From: Nothophaeocryptopus gaeumannii
Lineage: Eukaryota; Ascomycota; Dothideomycetes; Mycosphaerellales; Mycosphaerellaceae
Assembly: GCA_031771865.1 (NCBI GenBank)
Contig: JASISA010000041.1
Location: 2,666,001-2,730,000 of the forward strand
DNA: 64,000 bases
Reading direction: 5' to 3'
The notes under the pieces are model-generated. The model did not search any database and was not told the origin of the DNA. It worked only from the letters and a program-made list of their open reading frames with translations. Of the stretch, positions 21,019 through 31,117 are shown piece by piece. The translations under genes and the position numbers were made by a program. Every line of letters starts with the position of its first letter. The stretch's first letter is position 1.

Positions 21019-22660
21019 TTGGCGTAGTACTGACCTGGAAAGAGCTCATGTAGGGCTACTCAAAGACGAAAATGCTTCCGACTCTCACGTGAGCCTTGAC
21101 CTTCCACTTGCCATATACTCCGCCATAGAGGTGAGGTCTAATTTAACAATCGTTAAGGCGTGTGTGACAGTGCGAACGGATGCAGCTGAAGCGCGAGCCG
21201 GTAGATCATTGGACTGTAACCGCCGCACGACAGGTCGGATCTACGTGGGTACTCGGAGAGGGTTCTGGTATTAGCAAGGTGCTACAGAGACTAAAGTAAG
21301 AGGCGTATATCCACCTCGATTGTCGAGTTCGACGTTAAGACAACAGAAAAACTCGTTCGCACGTAAGAGATGAGTTCGTTTTCGAAGACTGCTGATGATT
21401 CAGGTCTCTTGGCTTTAGATTCCTGGGGGACCTTGGTGCGCCCATCTCAGCCTTGGGGCAATCGGAACCGCGGTTTGTATCTTGCGGATTAGAGTTACCG
21501 CTCTGAGGGAACGGACTCCGTGGGTGGACGCAACAAAATCGACGTGGCGAGCCAGCCGCTTTGGAATGTTCCATCGATTGTGGCGTTGCCCGTATCTTTG
21601 GCATTATGCTTTCCATGCGTAAGTTTCCACCCGACAAGACTCTGACGAAACATGTGGCTGTTGGGATCCCTGTCTGGTTGGTAGATAAGCGCAGACACAC
21701 CGCATGTGAGAGAAGCGCTGCTTTGTGCTGTGATTGGCTGAGTCTATCTGGCGCAGCTAACCTCACCTCCTCCTTCGTGGTCGCCTTCTGGTTGAAGTAT
21801 ACCTTGATTGTCAGGCGATTTCGTACCCGAAACTTTGAGTTTGCCTTGCAGACGGACTCCGAATTTGCTGTCGAAAAACGCTATATCGTTCTAGTCCGGG
21901 CTTACAGAATGTGGACTACTCTTTTTTCGCCCAACATTTTGTACGATTCCAAGGCTAACCCTTACTCCTGGCCTTCTCCTTACCCCAGCTTTGAAGGAAG
22001 GAACGGTAAGGAGGAAAGGGAAGGAAAGAAGTGACAATCTCAGAGAGGAAACGCTTAGAAGAAGGTTTAGAGACAGCTAACGCGCAGGCAGCCACATCGC
22101 AAAGTCTGGGTCGATGTTGTGCTAAATCTCTGGGCAATCAAGGTAAGCTGGCTGCCTGCTCAGATTTTTCCTCCATGTTTCCCCTGTTTCATCCTCAAAC
22201 CTTCGTTCATCTCTGCACAGTCGAAATTTCGGGCCCATTCTCAATGGTATGCAACGCGTCATACGTGCGCCGTGGCGAAAAATCTCATCGTCTGCGCACT
22301 CTGGATGCCTTGTCGCCTGGCCTTCTGCTGGTTCGCAATCTTACGATTACGTCTCAACGTCAGACGCAGCAGATTCTGCAACATGCAATCGTTCCTGGCA
22401 GCCATGCCCTCCAATGCGACCACATTGTAAGGCCAGATCAGCTCGGCTTGAATGCTTCCAGAAGCTCGCGCAGACGTTCTTGCACGGCTGTACCAGCTGC
22501 CATGGCCGTTTGACAGGCGCGGCAGTCGGAAGCTCCAAGGGGTAAGACCTATTCGGAACATGATTTGCAACGTCGGTGGCCGCTGTCCAGGACGCTGCTG
22601 CCACAAACCTTCCTAGGCGGACGGAGGTCCGTTCTTTCGCCTGGCAACAGTTTCCAGCTG
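21019..22660. other. 1.6-kb intergenic, no supported gene
   Basis: Several overlapping frames of 90-160 codons occur on both strands (for example plus 21561-22034, minus 22347-22703). None has a family motif, and they contradict each other. Probably upstream control DNA of the zinc-finger gene plus TFB1 3' flank. Confidence 0.45.
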
Positions 22661-22667
22661 TATAAAG
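22661..22667 (+). promoter_or_regulatory. TATA-like box of the zinc-finger gene
   Basis: TATAAAG lies 323 bp upstream of the ATG at 22990. Between them is a C/T-rich stretch without other coding signals, as expected for a long fungal 5' leader. Position-based inference. Confidence 0.4.
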
Positions 22668-22989
22668 CATTGCCTGTTTCCTCTCGCAACTTTCGCCGCT
22701 CATCGTCTTCGCATCGACGGGCTTCCACCTGCTGAGCTGCTGGCAGCGATCACATACACACTCTCTGTTTCAGCCTTCAACAGCAGTCTTACTCTCACTT
22801 ATCACTCCTTCTGCTCGAACGATCGTTACACTCTTTCACTCATTACTAGCCAAGGCAGTCATCAACTGGACGAAAGCTCTACGCTCGGGCGCACTATCAA
22901 CAAGTCCCACACTCCAAAGAGCTCGCCCTTGCAATAAGCCAATTCGACTTTGATACCGAACAATCGACTGAAATTGACAAGCTCTCATA

Positions 22990-24756
22990 ATGTATCCGGA
23001 ACGTAAGTGGAGTGCCTAAAGCCCATCTTGAAAAGGGAAACTCCAGAGCTGACTACACGGAATAGTCCGCGCCTCAACTTCGACCACTGCTAGCAGCAGG
23101 CCGGGACGCTTCAGCCAGTCCACCACGTTCAGCAATGTCAGAGGCTCACTGGCATCGACCCATACTGCCTACTCGACCAGTTCGACCGCATCGGCCTACG
23201 GGACCACCCCCGGTCCCTCAAAGACTTCCTCAGATCAGTGCAATCTGACTTCCTACCATGGACACCATCAATACGCAGACGCCAGTCCTACCGGCCCAAA
23301 CTTCATCCTACCTGCCGCTCCCGAGACCGTTCAGGCCACTTGCTCATCTACTCCGAAACAGAATGGGGATCGAGACAGATACTGCGTTCACTGTGGAACG
23401 ACTTTCACCAAGACATCTGATATGAAAAAACACTTCGAGAAGACTTGCACCTCTCTCGGCATTGGTCGCAAGGCGTTCAAATGCAATTCGTGTGGTCACC
23501 TCAGCCGTAACAAAACACAAGCGAGCAAGCATACAGATAGGCACAACCTCGGAGAAGGGCTCAAACAAAACGTGGGCTTCACCAAGGTCAACGATCTTCC
23601 TGCCAAGCCGAACTTCACCTGCTTCTGCATGCACGATGATGTCTTCTCGATCGTCGATGACTACTTCAAGCACCTCGGATCATCTCTCTGCTCTCTGGCT
23701 AAAAACCCAGGCAAAGACCATGGCCACCGGGTCATCGCCTTAATGAAGCAAGGGCAGCCTACTCAAGAATCAACTACAGCCACCGGAATCTATGCCGAGG
23801 TCGTGCGCTTCTGCGACGCCCGTGGACTGTCCAAGAGCGCAATCTACTGCATCATGGACACCTATGACGATGCAAAATCGAAAGCCATCGCTGACAAGCT
23901 GGAGTGGGGCCTCATTGAAGATGATCGCTTGCTCCCACAAGGATTTGGATATAGCGACACTGCTTATGCGGTCGACAGCCTTCTGGGCCCTGTGCATGAA
24001 CTTATCCTCATGAATGCAATCACACCTCCTAGCACCATTCTCGAACGACAGACTCTGGCTTCAGACCCCCAAGACGAGCAGCACCAGCATACCTTTGGCC
24101 AGGATACATTTGACCAAGACTGGCCTGGCTATCAAAAGCAGACTCAGGCTTCAGTTGATGATTCTGAGCAGCATTACAACGGCTTTGACCAATATTGGCA
24201 AAACTATCCAGGCCAGCCTTCGGTTGAACCACAGGATACAAATGAATCAGAGCTTCTAGACTGGCCACTACCGAAAAATGCTGGCTCTTGGGAATTTGCA
24301 CAGCCTGTCAACGCCGCGATTGTCGGGAACGGAGATCCTCAGGCCGCCACAAATTCTTCAGTGTTATGCGAACAATTCTGGGACATTGATGGCGATCTCG
24401 CAGAAGCGACTCCTCTTGCGGCCGACGAAATTGGTTCGTCTCATGATACCCTCCATCCATTCTCCATTCCGTACAGACAGTTTGAATCTGTCGACGCCGA
24501 GACACTCTCAGCCGCAACAACACCAGCCGTTATTAACGACAGAGAAACCATCGAGGCCAGGCCCGCGAATGCCTTGCAGCAAGATTTCCATCTGGCCAAT
24601 GGCAAGGGCAAACGCCCGATCTCTCTCGCTAGCTCTGACCACCCGGATGCTCAGCTACGCAGCACTCCACACTCTTCACTAAAGTCCAGACGCCAAGGCG
24701 GTTTGTGGAAAGACAAGCTTGTCAATTTGCCATCAGCTCCTGAGCCGCCCATTTAA
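22990..24756 (+). CDS. C2H2-type zinc-finger regulator
   Basis: Model: join(22990..23002, 23066..24756), 567 residues. The first exon is only 13 nt (MYPE plus one base); the 63-nt intron has donor GTAAGT and acceptor GGAATAG. After a Ser/Thr-rich N-terminus (about 5-110) come a C-x2-C-x12-H-x4-C finger (YCVHCGTTFTKTSDMKKHF), a second C2H2 finger (FKCNSCGHLSRNKTQASKH) and a looser third Cys/His cluster (FTCFCMHDDVFSIVDDYFKH). The C-terminal half is Gln/Asp/Trp-rich with three imperfect FDQDWPGYQKQ-like repeats, typical of an activation region. Probably a nuclear DNA-binding protein; targets unknown. The long C/T-rich leader suggests control at the mRNA level. Confidence 0.8.
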
Positions 24757-25662
24757 GACGACAGCTTCCTTCACATAAGACGACACAGCTTCTCCTACAT
24801 TGAGACGACTTCAATTCTTGTCACTGATTTTACGATGCCACGATGAGTGACGAGCAATAGCATTGAGTTGCTGCTACGGTTGGTCACGAGGATTGATGTG
24901 GGATGATTTGATAATATCTTCACTTCCATACACTCTTTGAGCTACCGTTCTGTCTCAGACGGGTTGCTCTCGAAAAGTTTGCACTACATTTTGGCTGGGC
25001 CCATCACGGGCGTCCAAGCAAGCGTCGTGGATCGTCGATGCTTAAGTAGTCCAGTAGAAAAATATCGATTAAGTATTGTCATGTTTAGTACAATTGAGCC
25101 AGCTCCAAGGTATCCAAAAGCGAGGCGGAGTTGATTGTCCTCACTTACCTCTAAATAGTTCCAAATCGGGTGCAGCGCGCCAAGCATTCTGCAGCTCTCC
25201 AGCTCCCGTGCTCTAGAACTATTTAAGACTCCTGTCGCTTTCTCTGGGCAACTTCGCCTCCCTGCGGGTTCGCGTTGATTTCTTCGCGTCTGCGACAAAC
25301 GCCCAGAACAAGGCACAGCAAATACGGTAGGCAACTAGCCCCCCTTTGACTCTCGCGAGGCACTTCATCAGCCGAGCTCTCCATTTCCACTCTCTCGAAA
25401 TGTTCATCAACCACGACAGAGAAAGCATTCAACAGCCAACGTCACTCACTGAGAGCAATGCAACTTCCACGGCAAGAACAGCAGACGAAACCGGACATTG
25501 CCGCAACCACAACAGCAACGGCAGTTTTTTTGCTTCCAGCGAGCGACCAGCACTTTTCAGCATCTCCGCACTGAACACGACTTCTCGGCTCAGCAATGCG
25601 ACTGCGTATCAGCTAAACTTCCATCAAACCTCGAAACCTTCAGTGCGTGAGCATCGCTCGCC
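24757..25662. other. 0.9-kb intergenic, leader of the 870-residue gene
   Basis: 3' flank of the zinc-finger gene and promoter/leader of the gene at 25663. The last 300 bp are rich in A and C with frequent CAA/CCA runs, as in fungal 5' leaders. A short plus frame (25346-25699) overlaps the next start and looks like chance. Confidence 0.4.
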
Positions 25663-28275
25663 ATGGATCTACCCCAAGCCGTGGCTGTCGCGAAGCTGAT
25701 CCGGCTGCTTAATCTGGACCAGCAAGTTTTCCTGGAAGACGCGAAATACGCCGTCAAAATAGCTACGCCCGATGGCGACGACACAGCCTTATTTCCTCAG
25801 GGTCGTATGGAGTATGCAATAGATTACATTCGCGACAATAAGACCGCCAAGAAGCCCGACATTTCGGATGCAGCTGTCACGCAGGCCCTTACATATTGGT
25901 CTATGGAAGTCCAGGGCATCGATACCAGTGGTCTGCCAGACCTCGGTGATATGAAGGCTCAAGAGTATCTCGAATTTCTCGCAAAAGAGGAGCGGATTCT
26001 GGACATAGAGGCAGAGCGTGCCACATTCTTCTACGTCGTCAAGAAGTACACCGCTGGCATGTTGAAGCTTATTGTCGAGAATGGACATATCCCGGCCCGA
26101 GCAGTGAGAGAGGGCCTGAGTACCTACGAATTGGAACCCTCTCGAGCAAAGATCGCAGAATTCTGTCTCCTAACTGGCCTCGGTCATGTCGAGGCAAAGG
26201 CCATGGATGCCGAGAAGGATCTTCCCAAGGCAGTTCGCGAGGCTTTGATCATCAGCAACAAGAAACACACACGCTCCGAGCGCGAAGCCAAGTGCATTCA
26301 GGCTGAACTGTTCCCCTACTCCACTTCTTACGACGCGATACGCCATGCAATTCTTGGTTATACCAGCAACGGAATATATGATGCGACCATGTGGCTAGAG
26401 AAATACAAGGTAGACTTCTTCATGCAAGATACATTGTGCGGTAACGCCAAAGATGCTAAATTGTATCTCGCGCAAGGCGCAGGCTCTATGGAGAAGGCAC
26501 TATTGTTGTACAAAGCAAGGCTCTGTGCGCCACCACCGCTTGCTCATGCCGAAGCGTTCGACACCGCCGGACCACCTGATGTCGAGCGGGACAGCTTGAT
26601 TCTGAGTCTACTCGGCACTGTCGACGGCGACGCACCATGGTACACAGCAAGTCCACAGAACGATGGTTGGTTTGTATCGGACTTCTATCTATGGAAGAAT
26701 ATCCTGGATGGCATGGGACATGGGCAGGCATGGGTCACTTGTCTGGATCCTGCAATCCTGGTGGCGAAGTATGCTTCAGGCCACCGCGTTGGCAGAGATG
26801 AATATGGCCAGGACACCACCATCTCATGGACAGAAGGCTATATTCACGGCCATACAACCGAGGAGCGTGTGGTGGTGCTGGATAAAAACAACCTGGAATT
26901 TGCGAAGCGGGATCTGCAAATTTTTGACGAGAAGAAGCTGCGTGAGGAGTACTTGAAGCTCTTGCGCAACACACTTGCCCAAGCTGAGGCTGAAAATCGA
27001 GCTGTTGTCCTGCTCATGTTCAGCCACGGCGATATCGACTTTTGCCAGGATCTCGGTGGCCTGCTCATCGGCTTTGACGAAGCTCAGACTGCTGAGCAAA
27101 AAGACTTTCTCACAGCAACCGACATCGAGCTGGCACATCGAGACTTCCCAACCGTCAGACTCACATTGTTCATGACATCTTGCTTCTCGGGCAACTGGGT
27201 AACGATGCCATACTTCAAAGCCAGCGACGAGATCACAGTATTGACAGCGGTGCGTGACGAGGAGTCACACTCATGGAGGCAGTCGAACTCGCTCCGTCAT
27301 GGTGGCAGCGTCTATTCGAGTGGCTTCGTAGCAGAGTTGGGTAAAGAACCCGCCGCTACAATGGATGCTGTGCCGTCAACCGACTACAATGAGTTCGTAC
27401 AACAACTTGCTGCCCGGTGCGAGGGACTCACGGGCCCGGCCGACATGAGCATGGACTTAGGGTCTCTGCCAATGTTTACTGCGCATGCTACCCACGAGAA
27501 GTTCCATAAGCGTACCGGCTACGAGTTGCACGAGTACAAGAAGAACTACGACCGCTTGAAGAAACACCCGGCGTCTCGGAACCAGCAAGACCATGCCCAG
27601 ACCGGAGGCGCAAACGCTGGAAACCGAGCTTCGTCATATGGCCAAACCAATCGAGGCATTCATTCTGCCGTCACAGATCTCGTGTCCATCTATGAGCGAA
27701 GCTTCCCAACCAGATTCCCGAATGACGCGGAGATTAAGAGTTTGATCCATGGTGTCAAGGCTGGGAGGCTCTCAAGCGAGGATTCCCTTCGAGTGGTCCA
27801 AGCTCAATTGGCCTTTCGCAACGGCAAGTGCGCCTTTGCGCACATGATCGTCAAGAAGCTGGGACTGTCCCGTGGTCTTCACTCACACATCGACATGTGG
27901 GATCCTCACCAGGACGTTGGCCGTGTTTATCGTAGCCGCATGCAGGAGATTAGGATGCTGATCCACGCGAACACCACATGGTTCAAGCCTTTTATGCAAG
28001 ATGATGGAAAGCCTTACGAGAAGCCTTACCTGTATGTGGCGAACGCAATGCACTTGCATACCAATAACGACAAAGAGGTCCTTGAGCTCATCGACAAGGC
28101 AAAGAGACTCTTGGCTTCCGAGGCGCGAACGGGCAGCAAGCGTCACAGAGGTGAGATGAGCTTACCGGAGATGTTGCTGGATTATGGCAAGCAGAAGAAG
28201 CAGCGGAAGAGCGTGTTTGACTATTGGTCACTTCGCGAAGAGAAGGAGGAGAACAAGGAGAACATGGCGGAGTGA
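25663..28275 (+). CDS. 870-residue protein with clan-CD cysteine-protease-like His/Cys pair
   Basis: Single exon; start MDLPQAVAVAKLIRLLNLD. The middle domain shows VVLLMFSHGD (His455) and, 52 residues later, LTLFMTSCFSGNW (Cys507). Hydrophobic strands precede each. That is the arrangement of caspase/legumain-type (clan CD) peptidases. The preceding block HGQAWVTCLDPAILVAKYASG and the ERVVVLDKN strand belong to a widespread but uncharacterised ascomycete protein family as I recall it. N-terminal helical region about 1-300; a polar linker near 640-665 (NQQDHAQTGGANAGNRAS); then a helical C-terminal domain and a Lys/Glu-rich tail ending KENMAE. No signal peptide or membrane segment. Protease activity is inferred from the dyad only. 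Confidence 0.75.
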   Translation: MDLPQAVAVAKLIRLLNLDQQVFLEDAKYAVKIATPDGDDTALFPQGRMEYAIDYIRDNKTAKKPDISDAAVTQALTYWSMEVQGIDTSGLPDLGDMKAQEYLEFLAKEERILDIEAERATFFYVVKKYTAGMLKLIVENGHIPARAVREGLSTYELEPSRAKIAEFCLLTGLGHVEAKAMDAEKDLPKAVREALIISNKKHTRSEREAKCIQAELFPYSTSYDAIRHAILGYTSNGIYDATMWLEKYKVDFFMQDTLCGNAKDAKLYLAQGAGSMEKALLLYKARLCAPPPLAHAEAFDTAGPPDVERDSLILSLLGTVDGDAPWYTASPQNDGWFVSDFYLWKNILDGMGHGQAWVTCLDPAILVAKYASGHRVGRDEYGQDTTISWTEGYIHGHTTEERVVVLDKNNLEFAKRDLQIFDEKKLREEYLKLLRNTLAQAEAENRAVVLLMFSHGDIDFCQDLGGLLIGFDEAQTAEQKDFLTATDIELAHRDFPTVRLTLFMTSCFSGNWVTMPYFKASDEITVLTAVRDEESHSWRQSNSLRHGGSVYSSGFVAELGKEPAATMDAVPSTDYNEFVQQLAARCEGLTGPADMSMDLGSLPMFTAHATHEKFHKRTGYELHEYKKNYDRLKKHPASRNQQDHAQTGGANAGNRASSYGQTNRGIHSAVTDLVSIYERSFPTRFPNDAEIKSLIHGVKAGRLSSEDSLRVVQAQLAFRNGKCAFAHMIVKKLGLSRGLHSHIDMWDPHQDVGRVYRSRMQEIRMLIHANTTWFKPFMQDDGKPYEKPYLYVANAMHLHTNNDKEVLELIDKAKRLLASEARTGSKRHRGEMSLPEMLLDYGKQKKQRKSVFDYWSLREEKEENKENMAE

Positions 28276-28319
28276 GATCACTGCGCAGAGGTTTGTATCT
28301 CTGCTGAGGTCGGAGGTAC

Positions 28320-30660
28320 AGTGGGCTTTGATAGGAAGCCCTGAGCGCTTTAATGGATTTTTCGAGCGAGAGATAGCATATCCCAGGCCTGAATTTTGAC
28401 TATGTCCCTCCGAAATGTCGGAATTTGAGAGAACATCCTCCACAATTGCGTTGTTTCTTCCCTGACTCTCCGCTTCTCTGGCAGATACTAAGAGTTTCCA
28501 CTCAAATCACTTGGTGCTTGAACGGATTCTTCGAGCAAGAGACAGCATATCCTCAGCCTGAGTTTTGACTATGTCCCACCCAAGAGTCCCAAATTTGAGT
28601 GTAACTCCCTCACAATTACAGCATCTACTGGCGGGTTCTCAACTCCTCTTGCAGGCGCTATGAGCTTCAATTCCAATCCCTGAGTGCATGAACGGATTCT
28701 CTGAGAGAGAGACAGCATATTCTGAGCCCAGATTTCAAATAAGTCCCATCAGCGAGTCCCAATATTAGGTGAATCAACCTTACAATTGCCGCGTTGCTCT
28801 CTGGATTCTCCGCTGATTTTGAAGCTACCACGAGCGGCTGTGCTAATTCGTAGGCCTCTGCATTGATGTTTGGGGTGAGACAGGAGTAGAATCTACGCTT
28901 GATTTTGACCAAGTCCCTCTGAAACAATCAGATTTACGGTGAAGCACGTTCACCATTTACGCCTTCATCCGCCCGCTCTTTAAGATTTTATCGAGGACTA
29001 CGAGTGCCTCTGCCAGTCCCTTGAGCTCTACAGAGATGATTTTCTGGAGAAACATCGCAATTTGAGGCTGGCTTCCAGCTAAATCCCCTCGAAAGGCTTG
29101 TATTTTGGGTGATATGTCCTTATAATTAACACTTTTCTTAATTGGCTCTCCGCTGACTTCCTACACGCCAGTGTCGTCTTTGCCACCTCTTGGGCTCTAC
29201 AGGTATGTCCCGGCGGAGAGACTTGACGACCGAGACTTTATTTGGACTATGTCGGACAGTATTCCTCTCCGGCCCTCCCAAAAACTTTCAGTCACCACGA
29301 TCGCTTATTCCAACTGGCAGGCAGCTGTCGAGATTAGTCGTGTGAGAGGCATAAGGACATGAAGTTGAAATTTGACTATGCCCAACCACATCCTCTTCGA
29401 CTTTCCATGTATCTCCTAGACACGACGATCGTCTATGCTGATCCGTAGGCCTCTATCGAGACGGTTTGCGTAAAATACACGAGAGTCAGAGCGCTAGGTT
29501 TTGTCTATGTCATACCAAGTGATTATGACTCTCCGCCGGTTGTGCAGATACTAAGATCGCCTATGCCAATCCCCTGGTCTCTGAAGAGACGATCTGTGCG
29601 AGAAGCGTTAAATTTCTGAGACTCGGATTTGACCATGTCCCATCAAGACCTCGCTGACAATCCTCTCTTCCTCGAGAGTCCACGAGAGTCCACGAGAATA
29701 TGGTAAATCATAGGCTCTTATCCAGCATTTGTCTGTGAGAGACTCGACGATATAAGTCTGGAGTTTGACTGCCTCCCATCAAGACTGGGTTGACTCCCTG
29801 CTCTGATTGGAGATACTATGAGCATCGATTGCAATGCCTATGCTTCGGCAGAGATGTTTTATGTGAGAGGCTGGCGAATCTGAAGCGAGAATTGACCAAA
29901 TGCATGCTTGGAGGAAGCCGAAATTGTTGCTGCAGTTTGCGTGTGTCTGGGAAGCTGCTCGAAGGCCATTCCGGCCGTCTGGTGCTGCCAGACAAGTGCA
30001 AGTCTATCAGACGAATCTACTCTATGGTCTCCAAGAGCAACAACACTGCAGACAGCGATGGCGGCCACCGGGCATTTTGACGTCTGCAGGAGAGCGAGCT
30101 GACTCAGCTTGAGACGATTGTATTCGATCAGATGCATCGCGAAAGACAAGACTTCCGTAACGGCTAGCAGGGTCGTGATCGCGATGTCCCAGGGCTGAAT
30201 GCCTTCCATGCTCTCGCCAAGCTTCCGTTCATCATGACTAAGCGGAGCTGCTTGGCTCGTTGCGACCCAGCCCAAAACAATAGGCCATATCCACAAGGCT
30301 TGCATCGCGTCAACGATTGATCGAAGAAAAATCCTCCAGCAGACAAAGATCAGAACATTTCTTCCAAGAAACAGGACGCCCAAGTTGTCCGCAGATTCCA
30401 GAGCAAATCCAGAACGCGAACGACGAGTGTAGCCTGGACAGCCGAGAAGATCCAGGAAGACAGCAGACTGGCAGCTCAAGGTCGAGGAGCCCAAGAGTTA
30501 CAAAATCGATGAATGAAGACCGCGAAGCCAAAAATCCAGAAGCACCAGCAGATCCGGACGAAGACCATAACAGCCCAAACGACTTCCGGAGCTAGAAGAA
30601 GCCGGATAAAATTGCCACATCAGAGCTAGACCAGAAGAGTACCCAAAATTCGACCGATAG
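28320..30660 (-). pseudogene. decayed membrane protein with C-terminal tandem repeats
   Basis: Read on the minus strand, 30660-30494 is strongly hydrophobic but interrupted by stops (IPALWIAIGRILGTLLV, FIRLLLAPEVVWAVMVFVRI). An open frame, 30494-29859, then continues with membrane-like segments (NVLIFVCWRIFLRSIV, ALWIWPIVLGWVA, IAITTLLAVTEVLSFAMHL). It ends in KHAFGQFSLQIRQPLT, which is the first of about 11 repeat units. Beyond it only fragments stay open (for example 28927-28667, RDLVKIKRRFYSC ... VVASKSAENPESNAAIV). A later unit reads WDIVKTQAEDMLSLARRI ... LVSAREAESQGRNNAIV with stops between. So a multi-spanning protein with a repeated, coiled-coil-like tail has lost its frame. A possible 5' exon (30750-30928, donor GTAAGT) precedes it. 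Family unknown to me. Confidence 0.6.
28340..29910 (-). repeat. degenerate tandem array, period about 170 then about 130 bp
   Basis: A conserved core TTTGACTATGTCCC (plus-strand spelling) or a close variant recurs at 28395, 28564, 28733, 28904, 29073, 29241, 29371, 29500, 29628, 29764 and 29891. The steps are 169, 169, 171, 169, 168, then 130, 129, 128, 136, 127. Longer similarity within units includes GAACGGATTCT, GAGACAGCATAT and CTCTCCGC blocks. The 136-bp step contains a local duplication of GAGTCCAC near 29685. 169-171 bp is about 57 codons and 127-130 bp about 43 codons. The units align as protein repeats on the minus strand, so this looks like a former coding array rather than a satellite. 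Confidence 0.75.
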
Positions 30661-31117
30661 CAATCCAAAGAGCGGGAATTCTCAAAATTGAAGTCCACAA
30701 TGTTAGCACAAGAACGTTCATGTTTCAAACAAGACCAGACTTACCTCGCCCAGCGTCCAGCATCCGTTTGCCCAAACCCACACCTGCGGTCGACCGCTGC
30801 ATGTGCACTGCACTAGGCCGAACACTCCATCGCCGCATGGCAACGCATCTTATCCCCAAGAGCACCGAAGGAGGAAGGGGAAGGGGATAGATAGGTAACA
30901 TAATCATTAGCAGCAAAAGCAACGCCATCCGTTACCTACACCACGTCAATATATACACAATTCGCCGCGCGACTTTTGATCTCACAGGGCAGTGGAGACA
31001 CTTAACCGTCGCGTGACCTGTTTCAAACCGGTAGGAAACCTCTCATTCGCAATGCATCGCGACCACAATCACGTCCCTCTCTACTTTCCTTCTCTCCTCA
31101 CCTTCGCTTGACTCTGC
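30661..31117. other. intergenic, possible 5' part of the decayed gene
   Basis: Holds a minus-strand frame 30725-30928 (MALLLLLMIMLPIYPLPLPP) that could be the first exon of the decayed membrane protein, with donor GTAAGT at its end. The rest is KGD1 3' flank. Confidence 0.35.

Noticed and set aside
21561..22034. 157-residue plus frame in the TFB1/zinc-finger gap
   Set aside because: No domain, overlaps other frames of equal quality; composition looks random.
28340..29910. CRISPR-like array
   Set aside because: Units are 127-171 bp and degenerate, not short exact repeats with unique spacers; the organism is a fungus.
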